Origin: Onthophagus taurus
Taxonomy: Eukaryota > Arthropoda > Insecta > Coleoptera > Scarabaeidae
Direction: 5' to 3'
Length of the DNA stretch: 64,000 nt
Assembly: GCF_036711975.1 (NCBI RefSeq)
Contig: NC_091973.1
Coordinates: 18,414,001 to 18,478,000 of the forward strand
Position numbers and translations under genes: made by a program. The notes beneath the pieces were generated by a model. The model saw only the letters and a program-made list of their open reading frames with translations. It was not told the DNA's origin and searched no databases. Position 1 is the first letter of the stretch. Every line of letters starts with the position of its first letter. Of this stretch, positions 42,676 through 52,000 are shown one piece after another.

Positions 42676-43863
42676 TTAGTTACGAAAAAATCGATCGGGT
42701 TCGGTTTGATTGTTCTCAGCAGGTGAATCTACATTATTATCTGGGGTTTCCGCGACATATACATTTCTAGGATAATTTCCGCGACCTCGAAAATTACCTC
42801 GACCCCGAGAAGTATTATAATTACCCCGATTGTTATAAGGTCTTGATCGCACAGAGTTTTGATCGCGATTGGTTTGGTAGGTTTGATGATAATCTACTTT
42901 TGACCTATTGTTAAACCCTCTATAATTGGAATTAAATGGTTTACGAAAATTTGGGCGATTTCTACTCGCATAGTTACCATTTCCTCGAAAATTTCCGCGA
43001 TTATTAAAATGAAAAACATTTGATGTTGAAGGTTTACTTTTTTCCTCATCTTTAGCGGTATTAATTGCCTCTTTCAAAGTAGCACAATGACGAGCTTTGA
43101 CAATCATTCGAACATCGTGATTTCTTATCCCGTTACAAAAAGAATTAATAGCGATTTGTTCATTTACACTCCGCAATGATTTCAACAAAGTATCATTGCC
43201 TCCCGCTTGAGCTAAAGTTAACTCGCTAAGTAATTGTTCTACTTCGCTTCCAAAATCATCAATTGACTTTTCTAATTGCCGAATTTGGTGAAGTTGGTTT
43301 GAGAGAACGGCTGCTGATTTCTTAGTGATGAAATTAATTCTAATGTCTTCAGCAAGTGACTCTAAAGAATCATAACTTTTATTGAGTCTTATTTTTGCGT
43401 TTTCTGAAAGACGCGTTTTCAATACGAATTTAATTAAAAATTTTGTATGCTCGGGTTTCAACATTTCTGAATATAACATCATTGAATCAATTAACGCTTT
43501 AGTGGTATTTTCTTCTCCATTCATAACTGGAAGAAGGCTACCAGCAGTTTTTAAACAAAATGATTCTCCCATATTGGTTTCAATATTTTCTAACCTCTCG
43601 TTAAGAATGTTTCTAATTTCCTCAAGTAATAATTCTATTGCTTTATTATAATTCTTAATTTCAGAAACTATGTCTGTCTTTTGAACATCCTTTATAGCTA
43701 AACATTTTAAATTATCTAACCTTGAACTAAAACCAGCTACTTGACTAATTCGACGATTTATTAACTCTTTATTATTACGCTTATCTTGATTATCTTTAAT
43801 TCTATTAACTTTAAATGCCTTAACTTCATCTAATAAATTCTTAATTTCTTTTAAAATATTCAT
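42676..43863 (-). CDS. Gag of gypsy copy 2 (395 aa), RG-rich tail in place of zinc knuckles
   Basis: The N-terminal two thirds are helical and charged, as in retrotransposon capsid proteins, with a capsid-like block around SLRSVNEQIAINSFCNGI and DVRMIVKARHCATLKEAI. The C-terminus has no CCHC finger. Instead it holds repeated RGNFRG, RGNYNTSRGRG and related Arg/Gly/Asn/Phe motifs (about residues 290-370), which would bind RNA without zinc. The start is the first Met after the small upstream ORF. Intact and upstream of pol. Confidence 0.85.
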   Translation of the reverse strand: MNILKEIKNLLDEVKAFKVNRIKDNQDKRNNKELINRRISQVAGFSSRLDNLKCLAIKDVQKTDIVSEIKNYNKAIELLLEEIRNILNERLENIETNMGESFCLKTAGSLLPVMNGEENTTKALIDSMMLYSEMLKPEHTKFLIKFVLKTRLSENAKIRLNKSYDSLESLAEDIRINFITKKSAAVLSNQLHQIRQLEKSIDDFGSEVEQLLSELTLAQAGGNDTLLKSLRSVNEQIAINSFCNGIRNHDVRMIVKARHCATLKEAINTAKDEEKSKPSTSNVFHFNNRGNFRGNGNYASRNRPNFRKPFNSNYRGFNNRSKVDYHQTYQTNRDQNSVRSRPYNNRGNYNTSRGRGNFRGRGNYPRNVYVAETPDNNVDSPAENNQTEPDRFFRN

Positions 43864-43924
43864 AAAATAATAAACAATAGTTTACTGACCGTTACAAAGA
43901 CCACTCGGCACCCAAATTCACGAG

Positions 43925-44179
43925 TTAATCTCTACGAACGTTGAGTTCCATTAGATCCTGACTCCTGGTGATCTCTCTTCGAATTTTCTTCTCCATCCTC
44001 TTGTTGCATTTTATCCACACAAAACGAGCAATTATAATGATGAGCAGCAATCCCACAAGGAAAACTCCTATTTCCCACATTGTAAATGTTGTCCCAGGGG
44101 TTGTGGTCGTGGTACCTCCGCTGTTACCGGCTTGAGTTATAATGACTTCCTTCTCTTCTTTTGACTGATTGTACCCCAT
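43925..44179 (-). CDS. Small myristoyl-type single-pass membrane protein upstream of gag (84 aa)
   Basis: I chose the ATG at 44179-44177, which has A at -3 and G at +4; an upstream in-frame Met exists but the sequence before it is basic low-complexity leader. The protein begins MGYNQSKEEKEVII, so Gly2 fits an N-myristoylation signal. A Gly/Thr-rich linker follows, then one hydrophobic segment (WEIGVFLVGLLLIIIIARF, about residues 40-58), then a cytoplasmic basic tail (KCNKRMEKKIRRE). There is no signal peptide. It sits between primer site and gag, so it would be the first ORF on genomic RNA. It resembles neither an envelope glycoprotein nor a protease. Function unknown; membrane targeting of Gag is an inference. 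Confidence 0.6.
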   Translation of the reverse strand: MGYNQSKEEKEVIITQAGNSGGTTTTTPGTTFTMWEIGVFLVGLLLIIIIARFVWIKCNKRMEKKIRREITRSQDLMELNVRRD

Positions 44180-44290
44180 TGTATGTATGTATGTTGATAA
44201 TTTAATTTTTTTTTTCACTTTACTTTTTATACTGTTTCGTTGACCTTTTATCCTAATCTGTTTTTTTTTTTCTAATGCCAATTTATAATT

Positions 44291-44308
44291 GAACTGGCAG
44301 GATCGCCA
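44291..44308 (-). promoter_or_regulatory. Primer-binding site of gypsy copy 2
   Basis: Minus strand TGGCGATCCTGCCAGTTC directly abuts the 5' LTR. The tRNA was not identified. Confidence 0.6.
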
Positions 44309-44428
44309 TGTAATGTTTAACTTCTTCTTTTCAATTTATTTGTTGAATTGGCGAATATCGCACTCCTCGCACAAGTATGCCTACTCGTGCGTTTTTTTGA
44401 GTTTATTGACTTGATTAATTATTGTGCA
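44309..44428 (-). repeat. 5' LTR of gypsy copy 2 (internally deleted)
   Basis: 120 bp, plus-strand text TGTAATGTTTAACTTC...TATTGTGCA. It lacks the ~140-bp block present in the 3' LTR, so the promoter may be damaged. Confidence 0.75.
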
Positions 44429-44432
44429 ATAT

Positions 44433-45007
44433 TCGCCAACTACAAATACTTTACTTTCCATTACAATACAAAAAATGAGAAGTTGTAATTGTTTAGTATA
44501 ACAAATAGAATTAAATATTATAATAATTATTGATATAAATTAATACAATTAAGAAGTTATACTTTATATAATAATTTATACAATTAAAATGTTTAGTATA
44601 TACGATATATGTAATATAATTTTGATTTTGATTGGTTGATCAATTATATAATTATGTTTATTATAATTAGAATTTAAAAGTTATCTCTTTACATTACAAC
44701 ACTTATAACTGAGATGATGTAATTTTACTAGTATATGTATAAAATTAAAATTAAAAAATGTTAAAAAATGTAAATAGCATATTAAATGGAAAAGAGTTGA
44801 GACCTGCATTAATCAATGATAAAATTAAAAAAATTGCTGCCTTGAAATGCCTGAAAAGACAGGCATCAAGAAAAAAAATACGGCAAATATTGTAGTCATT
44901 ATAATAATTACTTTTAATTATTATTAGTTTTAAGTTTAATATTTTTTTTGTGTATTAATTTTTATGTGTATATACTGTTTGTGTGTATTAATTTTTATGT
45001 GTATATG

Positions 45008-45038
<31 letters not shown>

Positions 45039-45180
45039 TATAAATATTTTTTACAATTATATTTGTTATATTTAATAAAGTGAGTGAATATGTATTTTAC
45101 TTATGTAAAATACGTTTTCACTACTACTTTCTCATCAAACCAATACATTTTTTAAATATTTGAAATTTTAATATTTCAAA
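44433..45180 (+). other. Right interior of the THAP transposon
   Basis: A+T-rich. A 46-codon plus-strand frame at 44758-44898 (including ELRPALINDKIKKIAALKCL) could be a relic of the element's own ORF, but I cannot place it in a family. A (TA)n run lies near 45010-45025. Confidence 0.4.
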
Positions 45181-45224
45181 TAAAGCGCCAACGCTAGCAG
45201 CGCCTTCTGCGGTGTGAGGGAACA

Positions 45225-46024
45225 CTACATACACGATTGTGTATACGAAGTTACCGTCCCCTGGAGTCGTTCAACAGCCTCATCCAGTTCCTGAGCGTTG
45301 TGGATCGGTCGTATTTGTCCCATATTGTGGTGCATGTGGTCGGTAAAAGCCGGCCACGATACACTAAGTTCGTTGAGCGTGGTAACTCTATGAACTAGTC
45401 TGACATTTTTCATTACAACCACGTCCAAAACGTCAGATCGTTGCCTTTCGTTCGACGGGTAATACGTGTGGTCGGCGGGGGCATCGATGACAATGCCCGT
45501 CTCGTCGGTAAAACTCCGCAGTATTTTACCGTTCGCGTTTGCGATCCGACTGTTCCACGATGGGTGCTTGGCGTTTAGGTCGCCGGCGATAACCACGCCT
45601 TTGTCCGTATCCAAGACACCAGTTAGATCGTCTTCCAACAACCGCCGATTCGGCGGATTGTAGGCGGCGATCAAGCGGACGCACCCCGATAGTGTTCGTA
45701 CCACAATCGTAGTAGCTTCGAGATGTTGAAGAGGGGGAGTCAGATCCTCGTAATGATCCAAACTGGTCCTTACAAAGATGGCTGTCCCGCCGCCTCTTGC
45801 TTCAACTCTATCGTTTCGATAGAAGCGATAATTAGGCAGCCGCGGCCTGTCGCCCGCTCGCAGATGGGTTTCGCAGATGAGTATCGCGTCAAGGTCGTAC
45901 CTTTCGACGAACTCGCGAAGCTCATTCTGTTTACAGACAAGGCCGTTGGCGTTCCAATAAGCCAACTCAAGCGAATGAGGTACTCTCGGTCTTCGATGAG
46001 TCATCATAAGAGTTTCATCATCTC
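45225..46024 (-). pseudogene. Jockey ORF2, endonuclease half
   Basis: Starts at the Met of MTHRRPRVPHSLELAYWNANG, overlapping the ORF1 stop. It reads as an APE-type endonuclease: YWNANGL, ICETHL, GGTAIFVR, AAYNPPNR, VIAGDLNAKHPSWNS, SDVLDVVV and SWPAFTDHMHH carry the catalytic Asn, Glu, Asp and His positions of the family. It would nick target DNA to prime reverse transcription. The frame runs into the transposon end at 45230 and stops at a TAG formed there. Continuing past the insertion would need a frame change, so a small indel also lies near the C-terminal edge. Confidence 0.88.
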
Positions 46025-46490
46025 GGACATGATTTGGAGGCACAACTTTGCTCGTGCGTCCCTATCGGATTTGTCGATCCGGATGACCTCGCTCATCATC
46101 GCCAGTATGTTGACGAGGGGGTCGGTTGGGGGTTCAACCGCCGCCTGTTCCGCAACATTGACCGGTGATGGTGTTTCAGCCACTGCGATCGACCCGCTTT
46201 TACGAAGCCTCCTATTGCGACGCCTCCTCTGCGACCTCGATAGCTTCGGAGGGTCGTCGGTCGCCTTTTGCTTCGGCTCGTTGAGCTTAGTTTTGGGCGC
46301 CGCGACCTCTTTCCGAACTACCTTGGTAGTTGGGGCGTTCGCTTTGGGGGCAACGTTAGCGTTGCCTTTGGGCTTTTTCGCCTGACTACTTAACTAACCG
46401 CTTTCACGGATTTCGCCGCGACTACTGGAGCCTTTTTATCCCTTTTTATTTTCGGGTGTTTTGGGCACCCTTTGTAGTTGGCTGTATTGT
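46010..46490 (-). pseudogene. Jockey ORF1 (Gag-like) C-terminus
   Basis: Minus strand begins with TANYKGCPKHPKIKR, the end of a Jockey zinc knuckle, then KKAPVVAAKSVKAVS and, after a frame change, a basic tail (KVVRKEVAAPKTKL, SRSQRRRRNRRLRKS) ending near MSEMMKLL. The stop overlaps the ORF2 start. The N-terminal two thirds are absent; the truncation point coincides with the C-terminal edge of the hAT relic. Confidence 0.7.
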
Positions 46491-48010
46491 TCACTAGTAA
46501 CACTGGTAGGTGGCGAAGAGTGATATTTTAATGCAATTTTTTGCAAGATAGGGTACGGGCTGAAATCCCAATATGAGTATATATCGGCATTCCGCTGAAG
46601 TCTTGGTTCCAAAAGATAGCATTTAAGGGTTTTCTCCAGTATATCTTCTGGTGATTGCATTGTATTTTCACAATTTTCTGTTTCGATTTTTGCGTCATGA
46701 ATGTCGTGATCAGGTGTGTTGTAATGCGTTTCCCATAAACTGCCTTCCTTTCCTGGGTGACTAGTGCAGAGTTTAGGATATAAATCAAGCTCTTCGTTCG
46801 GTGTTTTTTGCTTTATGTGGTTCAAAAAGTTTCTCATATCGGTCATGGCAATATCTACATCTGCAGAAGTCAGGTATTTGGATTTAAATCTTGGGTCAAG
46901 TAACGTAGATGTTATAAGAAAAGAATTTCCTTTCGCATAATCAAATCGTTTATTTAAAAATTCATATAGTTTTCTTTTTACTTCAGTAATGTCTTTATTT
47001 TCGTTTTCGTCTTGAAGTTGTAGGTTATTGTTTAGTACAGCTAATAATGGTATAATAATCGAAATACAGGCACTGTCAGAGGATATGTCGAGTGTAGCCT
47101 CATAAAAATATTTTAGCATATTTATTAAATTTTCAATATGTTTCCAGTCAGTGCAGGAAAGTGTAGGTATACCTTCATGCTCAACGGCATAGAGATTTAT
47201 TGTTCTTTTTTGCTCTACAACTTTCTATGTCTTGCAGCAAACAATGAATCAGAAGTCCACACTGACTTTGACAATCGGTCAATTTTCTAGATGCCTGCTC
47301 GCTTCGACGAAAACTGCCTACAATTTTTCTACAGTTATGTACTAAAATTTTGTTCCGCTCATTTTCAAACAAAACATCTTTTATGATTAATTGCAGAGTA
47401 TGCGCCACAAAGCCTAGGGATTGATATTGCGTTCTCATAGCACATACCATATTGGCTGCATTATCACGTATAATTAGGAACAGCTTCTTGCTAATATTCC
47501 AGTCATTCACCATTTCAGTTATTTTTTGTTCAATATAAGCGCCGGTATGGTCCTGATCTAGTACTGTTGCGCCCAATATCACTTTCAATCTTTGTGAACC
47601 TATAATAAAATGTGCTGTAAAGCTTAATAAAGTGCAGGTTTTACTTGGATTTGACCATATATCTGTAGTGGCACTTATCCATGCACATTTATCAACCAAA
47701 TTCATGACCTTGGTCTTTACTTTGTCATACGTTTTTGGCATTACCGTTCTAAAATATTTTTCACTTTTTAAATTATATTTGTGAATAGCGCTAAAGGTTG
47801 CTAATAACTGTAAGGTAAGATTTACATTTATTTTATTGTACTTACTTGGTATAATTACTGTATAAGCCTACATCTATAGTTAATAAAATTACGATTGAAA
47901 TATCTTCTATTTCCTGTCTTCTTATTTCCATAGACTGTAGTAAATAATTCGTTGAGAGAAGTAGTAGATTCAGAAATTAATTCCTGATTGTTAGGTTGTG
48001 GCACTTCTTT
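46470..48010 (-). pseudogene. hAT transposase (ZBED-like), broken and 3'-truncated
   Basis: Minus-strand frame 47741-47181 has ISATTDIWSNPSKTCTLLSF, LFLIIRDNAANMVCAM and FVAHTLQLIIKD, the catalytic region typical of ZBED-type hAT proteins. Frame 47119-46436 continues with LLAVLNNNLQLQDE, STLLDPRFKSKYL and YWDFSPYPILQKIALKYHSS, the start of the dimerisation domain. The sequence TSVTSEQ near 46485 is where the family normally continues with an FSxAG motif, but here it abuts Jockey ORF1, so the C-terminus is lost. Text QPNNQELISESTTSLNELF near 47990-47930 may be part of the N-terminal region; no BED finger was found. Confidence 0.8.
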
Positions 48011-48673
48011 TTAAACAAACAAAAGGGCAAACAAAACACCAGACGATGTCAAGGTTACGTAAAGGTTTACTTACCTCAGCCAGCCTTTAGACAGTGGAGA
48101 CGGCGTGGATTTAAAGTAATATTCAAAGATGTTAATGGACGCCACGGACTTATATAAAACATTTACGAACGTACTTGACCACACCCTAATCAAGTCCGAA
48201 CTTAGAGTTACAGAAAGGAATGAGAACAAATAACCAACAACCACATTTGGAACTGAAGAAAGAGTATCTATATTATATGTAATCGTAGAAAAACATTCAT
48301 GTATACACATGTAAATATACGTGGGTATATAAAAAAATATGTAATGACAATTGGAGCAAAGTTCTCAAATTATAAGAATAAAGTTTATACAACTTAACCA
48401 AAATGTTGCTGTAATCGCATACAAAAAAAGAAAATATAGCACCCCCCTGTATCGTAAGTTACACAATTACGATCCTAACTTTATTTAGAATAAATGAACA
48501 AAAAAACAGTATCGCGAAAACTTTTCAGATTGGCCAATTTGAACAGTAAGGGGATATCAAAAATAAACGATAAAAAAAGAATTATAACCTCAAATGCAAT
48601 TACCCTTACAAAAATGTAAATAATAAAAAACTTTGAATTGTCAAGACAACAAAAAAAAAGTTAACAAATTACC
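48011..48673. other. Gene-free spacer left of the BEL element
   Basis: A+T-rich, no supportable gene; the 79-codon frame at 48071-48310 has no family signature. Its last bases include AATTACC, part of a palindrome with the BEL LTR. Confidence 0.45.
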
Positions 48674-48923
48674 CAGCAATAAGCTGGGTAATTAACGAGG
48701 AGGTGCTGATTTCAAATGTTAATAAATATGAAAATAAAAGATAAAATTGTCTTACGTATATATATCTATATTGTCACTCACTACCTTTTCTTTACATTTA
48801 AATTCGACTCGTGCGCGCGAACGTCTTGTCGATAATGATAAAGGTGAGGATAACGTTAGAGGGCGCACGCCCCCGAGTGGATCATGCGCGTTCGAGGTTC
48901 GACAATGCGTTCTTGCATGAACA
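48674..48923 (-). repeat. 3' LTR of BEL element, outer end replaced
   Basis: 250 bp matching 54915-55164 with no difference seen. The first eight plus-strand bases of the other LTR (TGTACGCG) are replaced here by AATTACCC-type sequence that forms a perfect palindrome with the LTR end (48666-48692). Confidence 0.9.
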
Positions 48924-48955
48924 TTCCACCCACCAAAATTAATATAATTTTAACA
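48924..48955 (-). promoter_or_regulatory. Polypurine tract of BEL element
   Basis: Minus strand TTTTGGTGGGTGGAA directly precedes the LTR start TGTTCATGC. Confidence 0.7.
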
Positions 48956-49020
48956 ACAATTAAAGTGACTAGTGAACAAAATAATGAAACGAAGAGTACA
49001 ACGAATAGATTAAGTATAAA

Positions 49021-52000
49021 TTAATTACAATTATCACGATTCTTTTTTGGTAACAAACAAATCTTTGAAACAGGTCGAACCAAAACGCCATTGGTGGTGT
49101 TAACAGATACGACGCGAACGAGTCCATCTTGGCCAGGGTGGATGTCGCATACGCGCCCAAATGTCCATTGAAGTGGCGGTTTTTGGTCGTGTTTTATAAC
49201 AACAAGGTCTCCAACGTTAATTCCTGGAGAATTTTCCGACCATTTGTGTCTCTGTTGTAGTGTGTGCAAATACTCGTCACGCCAGCGCCCCCAGAAATCT
49301 TGGACCATCCTTTGGATTAGGTTCCAACGGTCAAGACGATTTAACGGTCGTTTTGTAAGGTTAGGTTCCGGTAATTCGGAATTAAGTGGACCTAAAACTA
49401 AAAAATGCGCGGGGGTTAAGGGTTGTAAGTCATTTGCATCACCTGACATCGGATACAACGGCCTTGAATTTAATACTGCTTCCACTTGTGTTAAGACGGT
49501 GTACATTTCTTCGAATGTAAGTATCTGCTCTCCGATAACTCTTGTGAGATGGTTTTTCACCGATTTTACTCCCGCCTCAGATAATCCATTGAAATGGGGG
49601 CCTCCGGGAGGATTAAAGTGCCAGTTGATCCCAAAGGAGGTACCAGTTGCTGCGGCCAATTCACGAAGTTTGTTGTCAGCTCCCACAAAGTTTGTTCCTT
49701 GGTCGCTAAATAACATCGAGCAATGTCCTCTACGAGATAGAAAGCGTCGGAGAGCAGCGATAAAGGCGTCTGTCGATAAGTCTGAAACTAACTCTAAGTG
49801 TACGGCTTTAGTGGACGCACAAACAAAAACGCAAATGTACGACTTTACAGACCGTACGCCACGAGAGCGATGCATTGTAGTAAATATTGGGCCGGCAAAG
49901 TCCACCCCAGATATGTAAAAGGCTTTCAGCTCAGAGAATCGGTAACTGGGAAGATTAGCCATCAATGGAATCTGCGTCTTGGGATCAGCTCGAACACATT
50001 TCATACATCCGGAAATAACTCGATGAATAGCTCGTCGCGGTGACAGAATCCAGAACTGCTGAGCCAGAAGTGCGTGCAGAGTACGATGTCCAGGATGCAA
50101 AAACTCGCGGTGAGTATCTTCAATAACTAATTCACTCAACCGAGAATCACGCGGCAATAATAACGGATGTTTTTGTTCGTATGACACTTCAGAATGTTTT
50201 AACCGTCCACCCACCCTGAGCAACCCATCCCGATCAAGAAAAGGAACGAGTTTACGAATGGGTTTTGGAAGTTTTTTAGATTTGAGAATAGCAGTAAAGA
50301 TCTCAGAAAAATGTTCACGCTGAACATGTTTAACAAGAACGTGTAGAGCTTTTTGGAGCTCAAATTGAGACAATGAAACGGAGAATAAGGACTTCTGTTT
50401 TCTAGTTCTAAGTATAAATCGCAGAACATAAGCTACAATTCTTTTAATCTTTGATAAAGAAGAAATGTTAGTAAGTAAATTATCGATAAAGTTTGTAGAA
50501 TTTTCTATTAAGTTAACTACGATAGGTTTTTGTTCATTGATCAATTCTTGATCATTTAGATTACACATGATCTGAGATGGCCAAGCGTAAGAATCAGAGA
50601 TTAGCCAAGTGGGGCCGTTCCACCATAGATTAAATGAGGACAGCTGGTCCGGTAACAGACCACGGGAACCACAATCAGCTGGATTGTCCGATGATGGGAC
50701 ATATTTCCATGAGGTTGGAGGTAATATTTCCTGAATGTGGCTCACCCGATTAGATACAAATACTTTCTATTTGTGAGGTAAAGAAGTTACCCAATTTAAA
50801 ACAACCTGGGAATCTGACCAGGCGGTAACAGAGGTTATTTTAATTTCAGGAGATAGATTTTCCTGAATAATTTTTAAAAGATCGGCGAGCAATACCGCTG
50901 CACAAAGCTCAAGTCGAGGGACTGAGAGAGTTTTAAGAGGAGCTACGCGGGATTTACCGCAGATAAAAGAAGTCGTCACAGATTGAGGTGTAACACATCG
51001 AAAATATGCTACCGCACAGTAGCCACTCTGCGAAGCGTCGCAAAACAAATGAAGTTGGATTGAGTTTGAGTCATCGGGAATTATTAATCGTGGTACACGT
51101 AAGTTAGATAATAATTTTAATTTAACTCTAAAATCTTGCCAATTTTGAGCAATGTGATATGGAGGAATTTCATCCCAGTCAAGATTCAGTTGCCAAAGTT
51201 GCTGAATAAAACATTTTGCTTTAAAGGTACAGGGGGTTAAAAAGCCCAAAGGGTCATAGATGCGAGAAATGTCAGACAAAATAGATCGTTTTGTGGAAAG
51301 TGAGGGACGAGGAGAATAGGAATAGTGAAACATATCGCTATTGGGGTCCCATTGTAGTCCCAGAACCTTGACGCAGGATATTTCATCGTAGTCCATTGAT
51401 ATTGGAGTTTGTATATCGCTTTCCGAGACCGATCGTAAGATTTCGTTGCAGTTACTGGCCCACTTCCTCAGCTCAAAACCTCCTTTTTTTAAAAGTGTGA
51501 TTAATTCCTTTTGTAAGGTAAGACCTTCTTTGATGGAATTTGTCCCAGTGACGATATCATCAACGTAGATATTATTTTTTAAGATATTTGCAGCTAAAGG
51601 ATATTCATTAATATATAGATTAGCCAGTTCCAACAGAGTGCGCAGGGCTAAGAACGGAGCCGATGATACGCCATACGTAACTGTATTAAGAATGAATTCT
51701 TGTAATGGCTCTTGAGGAGAGAATCGCCAAAGGATTCGTTGATAATTCCTATCTTGAGGGGAAATCAAAATTTGGCGGTACATCTGCTTTATGTCGCACG
51801 TGAAGGCAAATTTGTAACATCGAAAATTAAGCAAAACCTTGACGATGTCCTGTTGTAACTTGGGACCAATCAGTAAGTTATCGTTTAACGATTTCCCATT
51901 CGAAGATATCGCCGAGGCGTCGAAGACGACACGAAGCTTGGTGGATGCGCTTTCTGCGCGCATTACACAATGATGAGGAATGTAGTATGTGGCTGAGGAA

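Larger units (their letters stand above)
38750..44428 (-). mobile_element. Ty3/gypsy LTR retrotransposon (copy 2, mdg3-like)
   Basis: Minus-strand element inserted in the THAP transposon. 5' LTR at 44309-44428 and 3' LTR at 38750-39007; flanks ATAC (38746-38749) and ATAT (44429-44432) form a 4-bp duplication with one mismatch. Order: primer site, small ORF, gag, pol, purine tract. The 5' LTR lacks about 140 bp found in the 3' LTR. Gag and pol frames are both open. The mdg3-like label is an inference from overall layout. Confidence 0.88.
38076..45228 (+). mobile_element. THAP-encoding DNA transposon with AT target duplication
   Basis: Left terminus GTAGTGTTTCCTCTCACCG from 38076 and right terminus CGGTGTGAGGGAACACTAC to 45228 are imperfect inverted repeats. 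The similarity runs on through GAAGGCG..TAGTAGCG for about 38 bp. Both sides are flanked by AT (38074-38075 and 45229-45230), and removing the block brings the two halves of the Jockey element together. A 2-bp AT duplication with a THAP protein suggests the ISL2EU branch of the PIF/ISL2EU group, as an inference. No transposase core is found. A gypsy retrotransposon (38750-44428) occupies most of the interior, so the DNA element itself is only about 1.5 kb. Confidence 0.75.
35770..46490 (-). mobile_element. Jockey-type non-LTR retrotransposon, split by a 7.15-kb insertion
   Basis: On the minus strand the order is: end of ORF1 (46490-46010), endonuclease half of ORF2 (46024-45231), an insertion (45228-38076), RT half of ORF2 (38073-36157), a 3' UTR and an A-run (35770-35779). 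The 5' end is truncated inside the ORF1 zinc-knuckle region, where it meets a hAT relic. The RT half also has one in-frame stop. G+C content of the coding parts is higher than in the neighbouring elements. Confidence 0.9.

Noticed and set aside
43925..44179. Envelope gene for the second gypsy element
   Set aside because: Too short, upstream of gag, no signal peptide, no cleavage or fusion motifs.
38076..45228. P-element assignment for the THAP transposon
   Set aside because: P elements make 8-bp duplications; here the flanks support only a 2-bp AT duplication.
45723..46385. 220-codon plus-strand frame
   Set aside because: Antisense shadow of Jockey ORF1 and endonuclease coding sequence.
48071..48310. 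79-codon minus-strand frame
   Set aside because: No family signature; low complexity.
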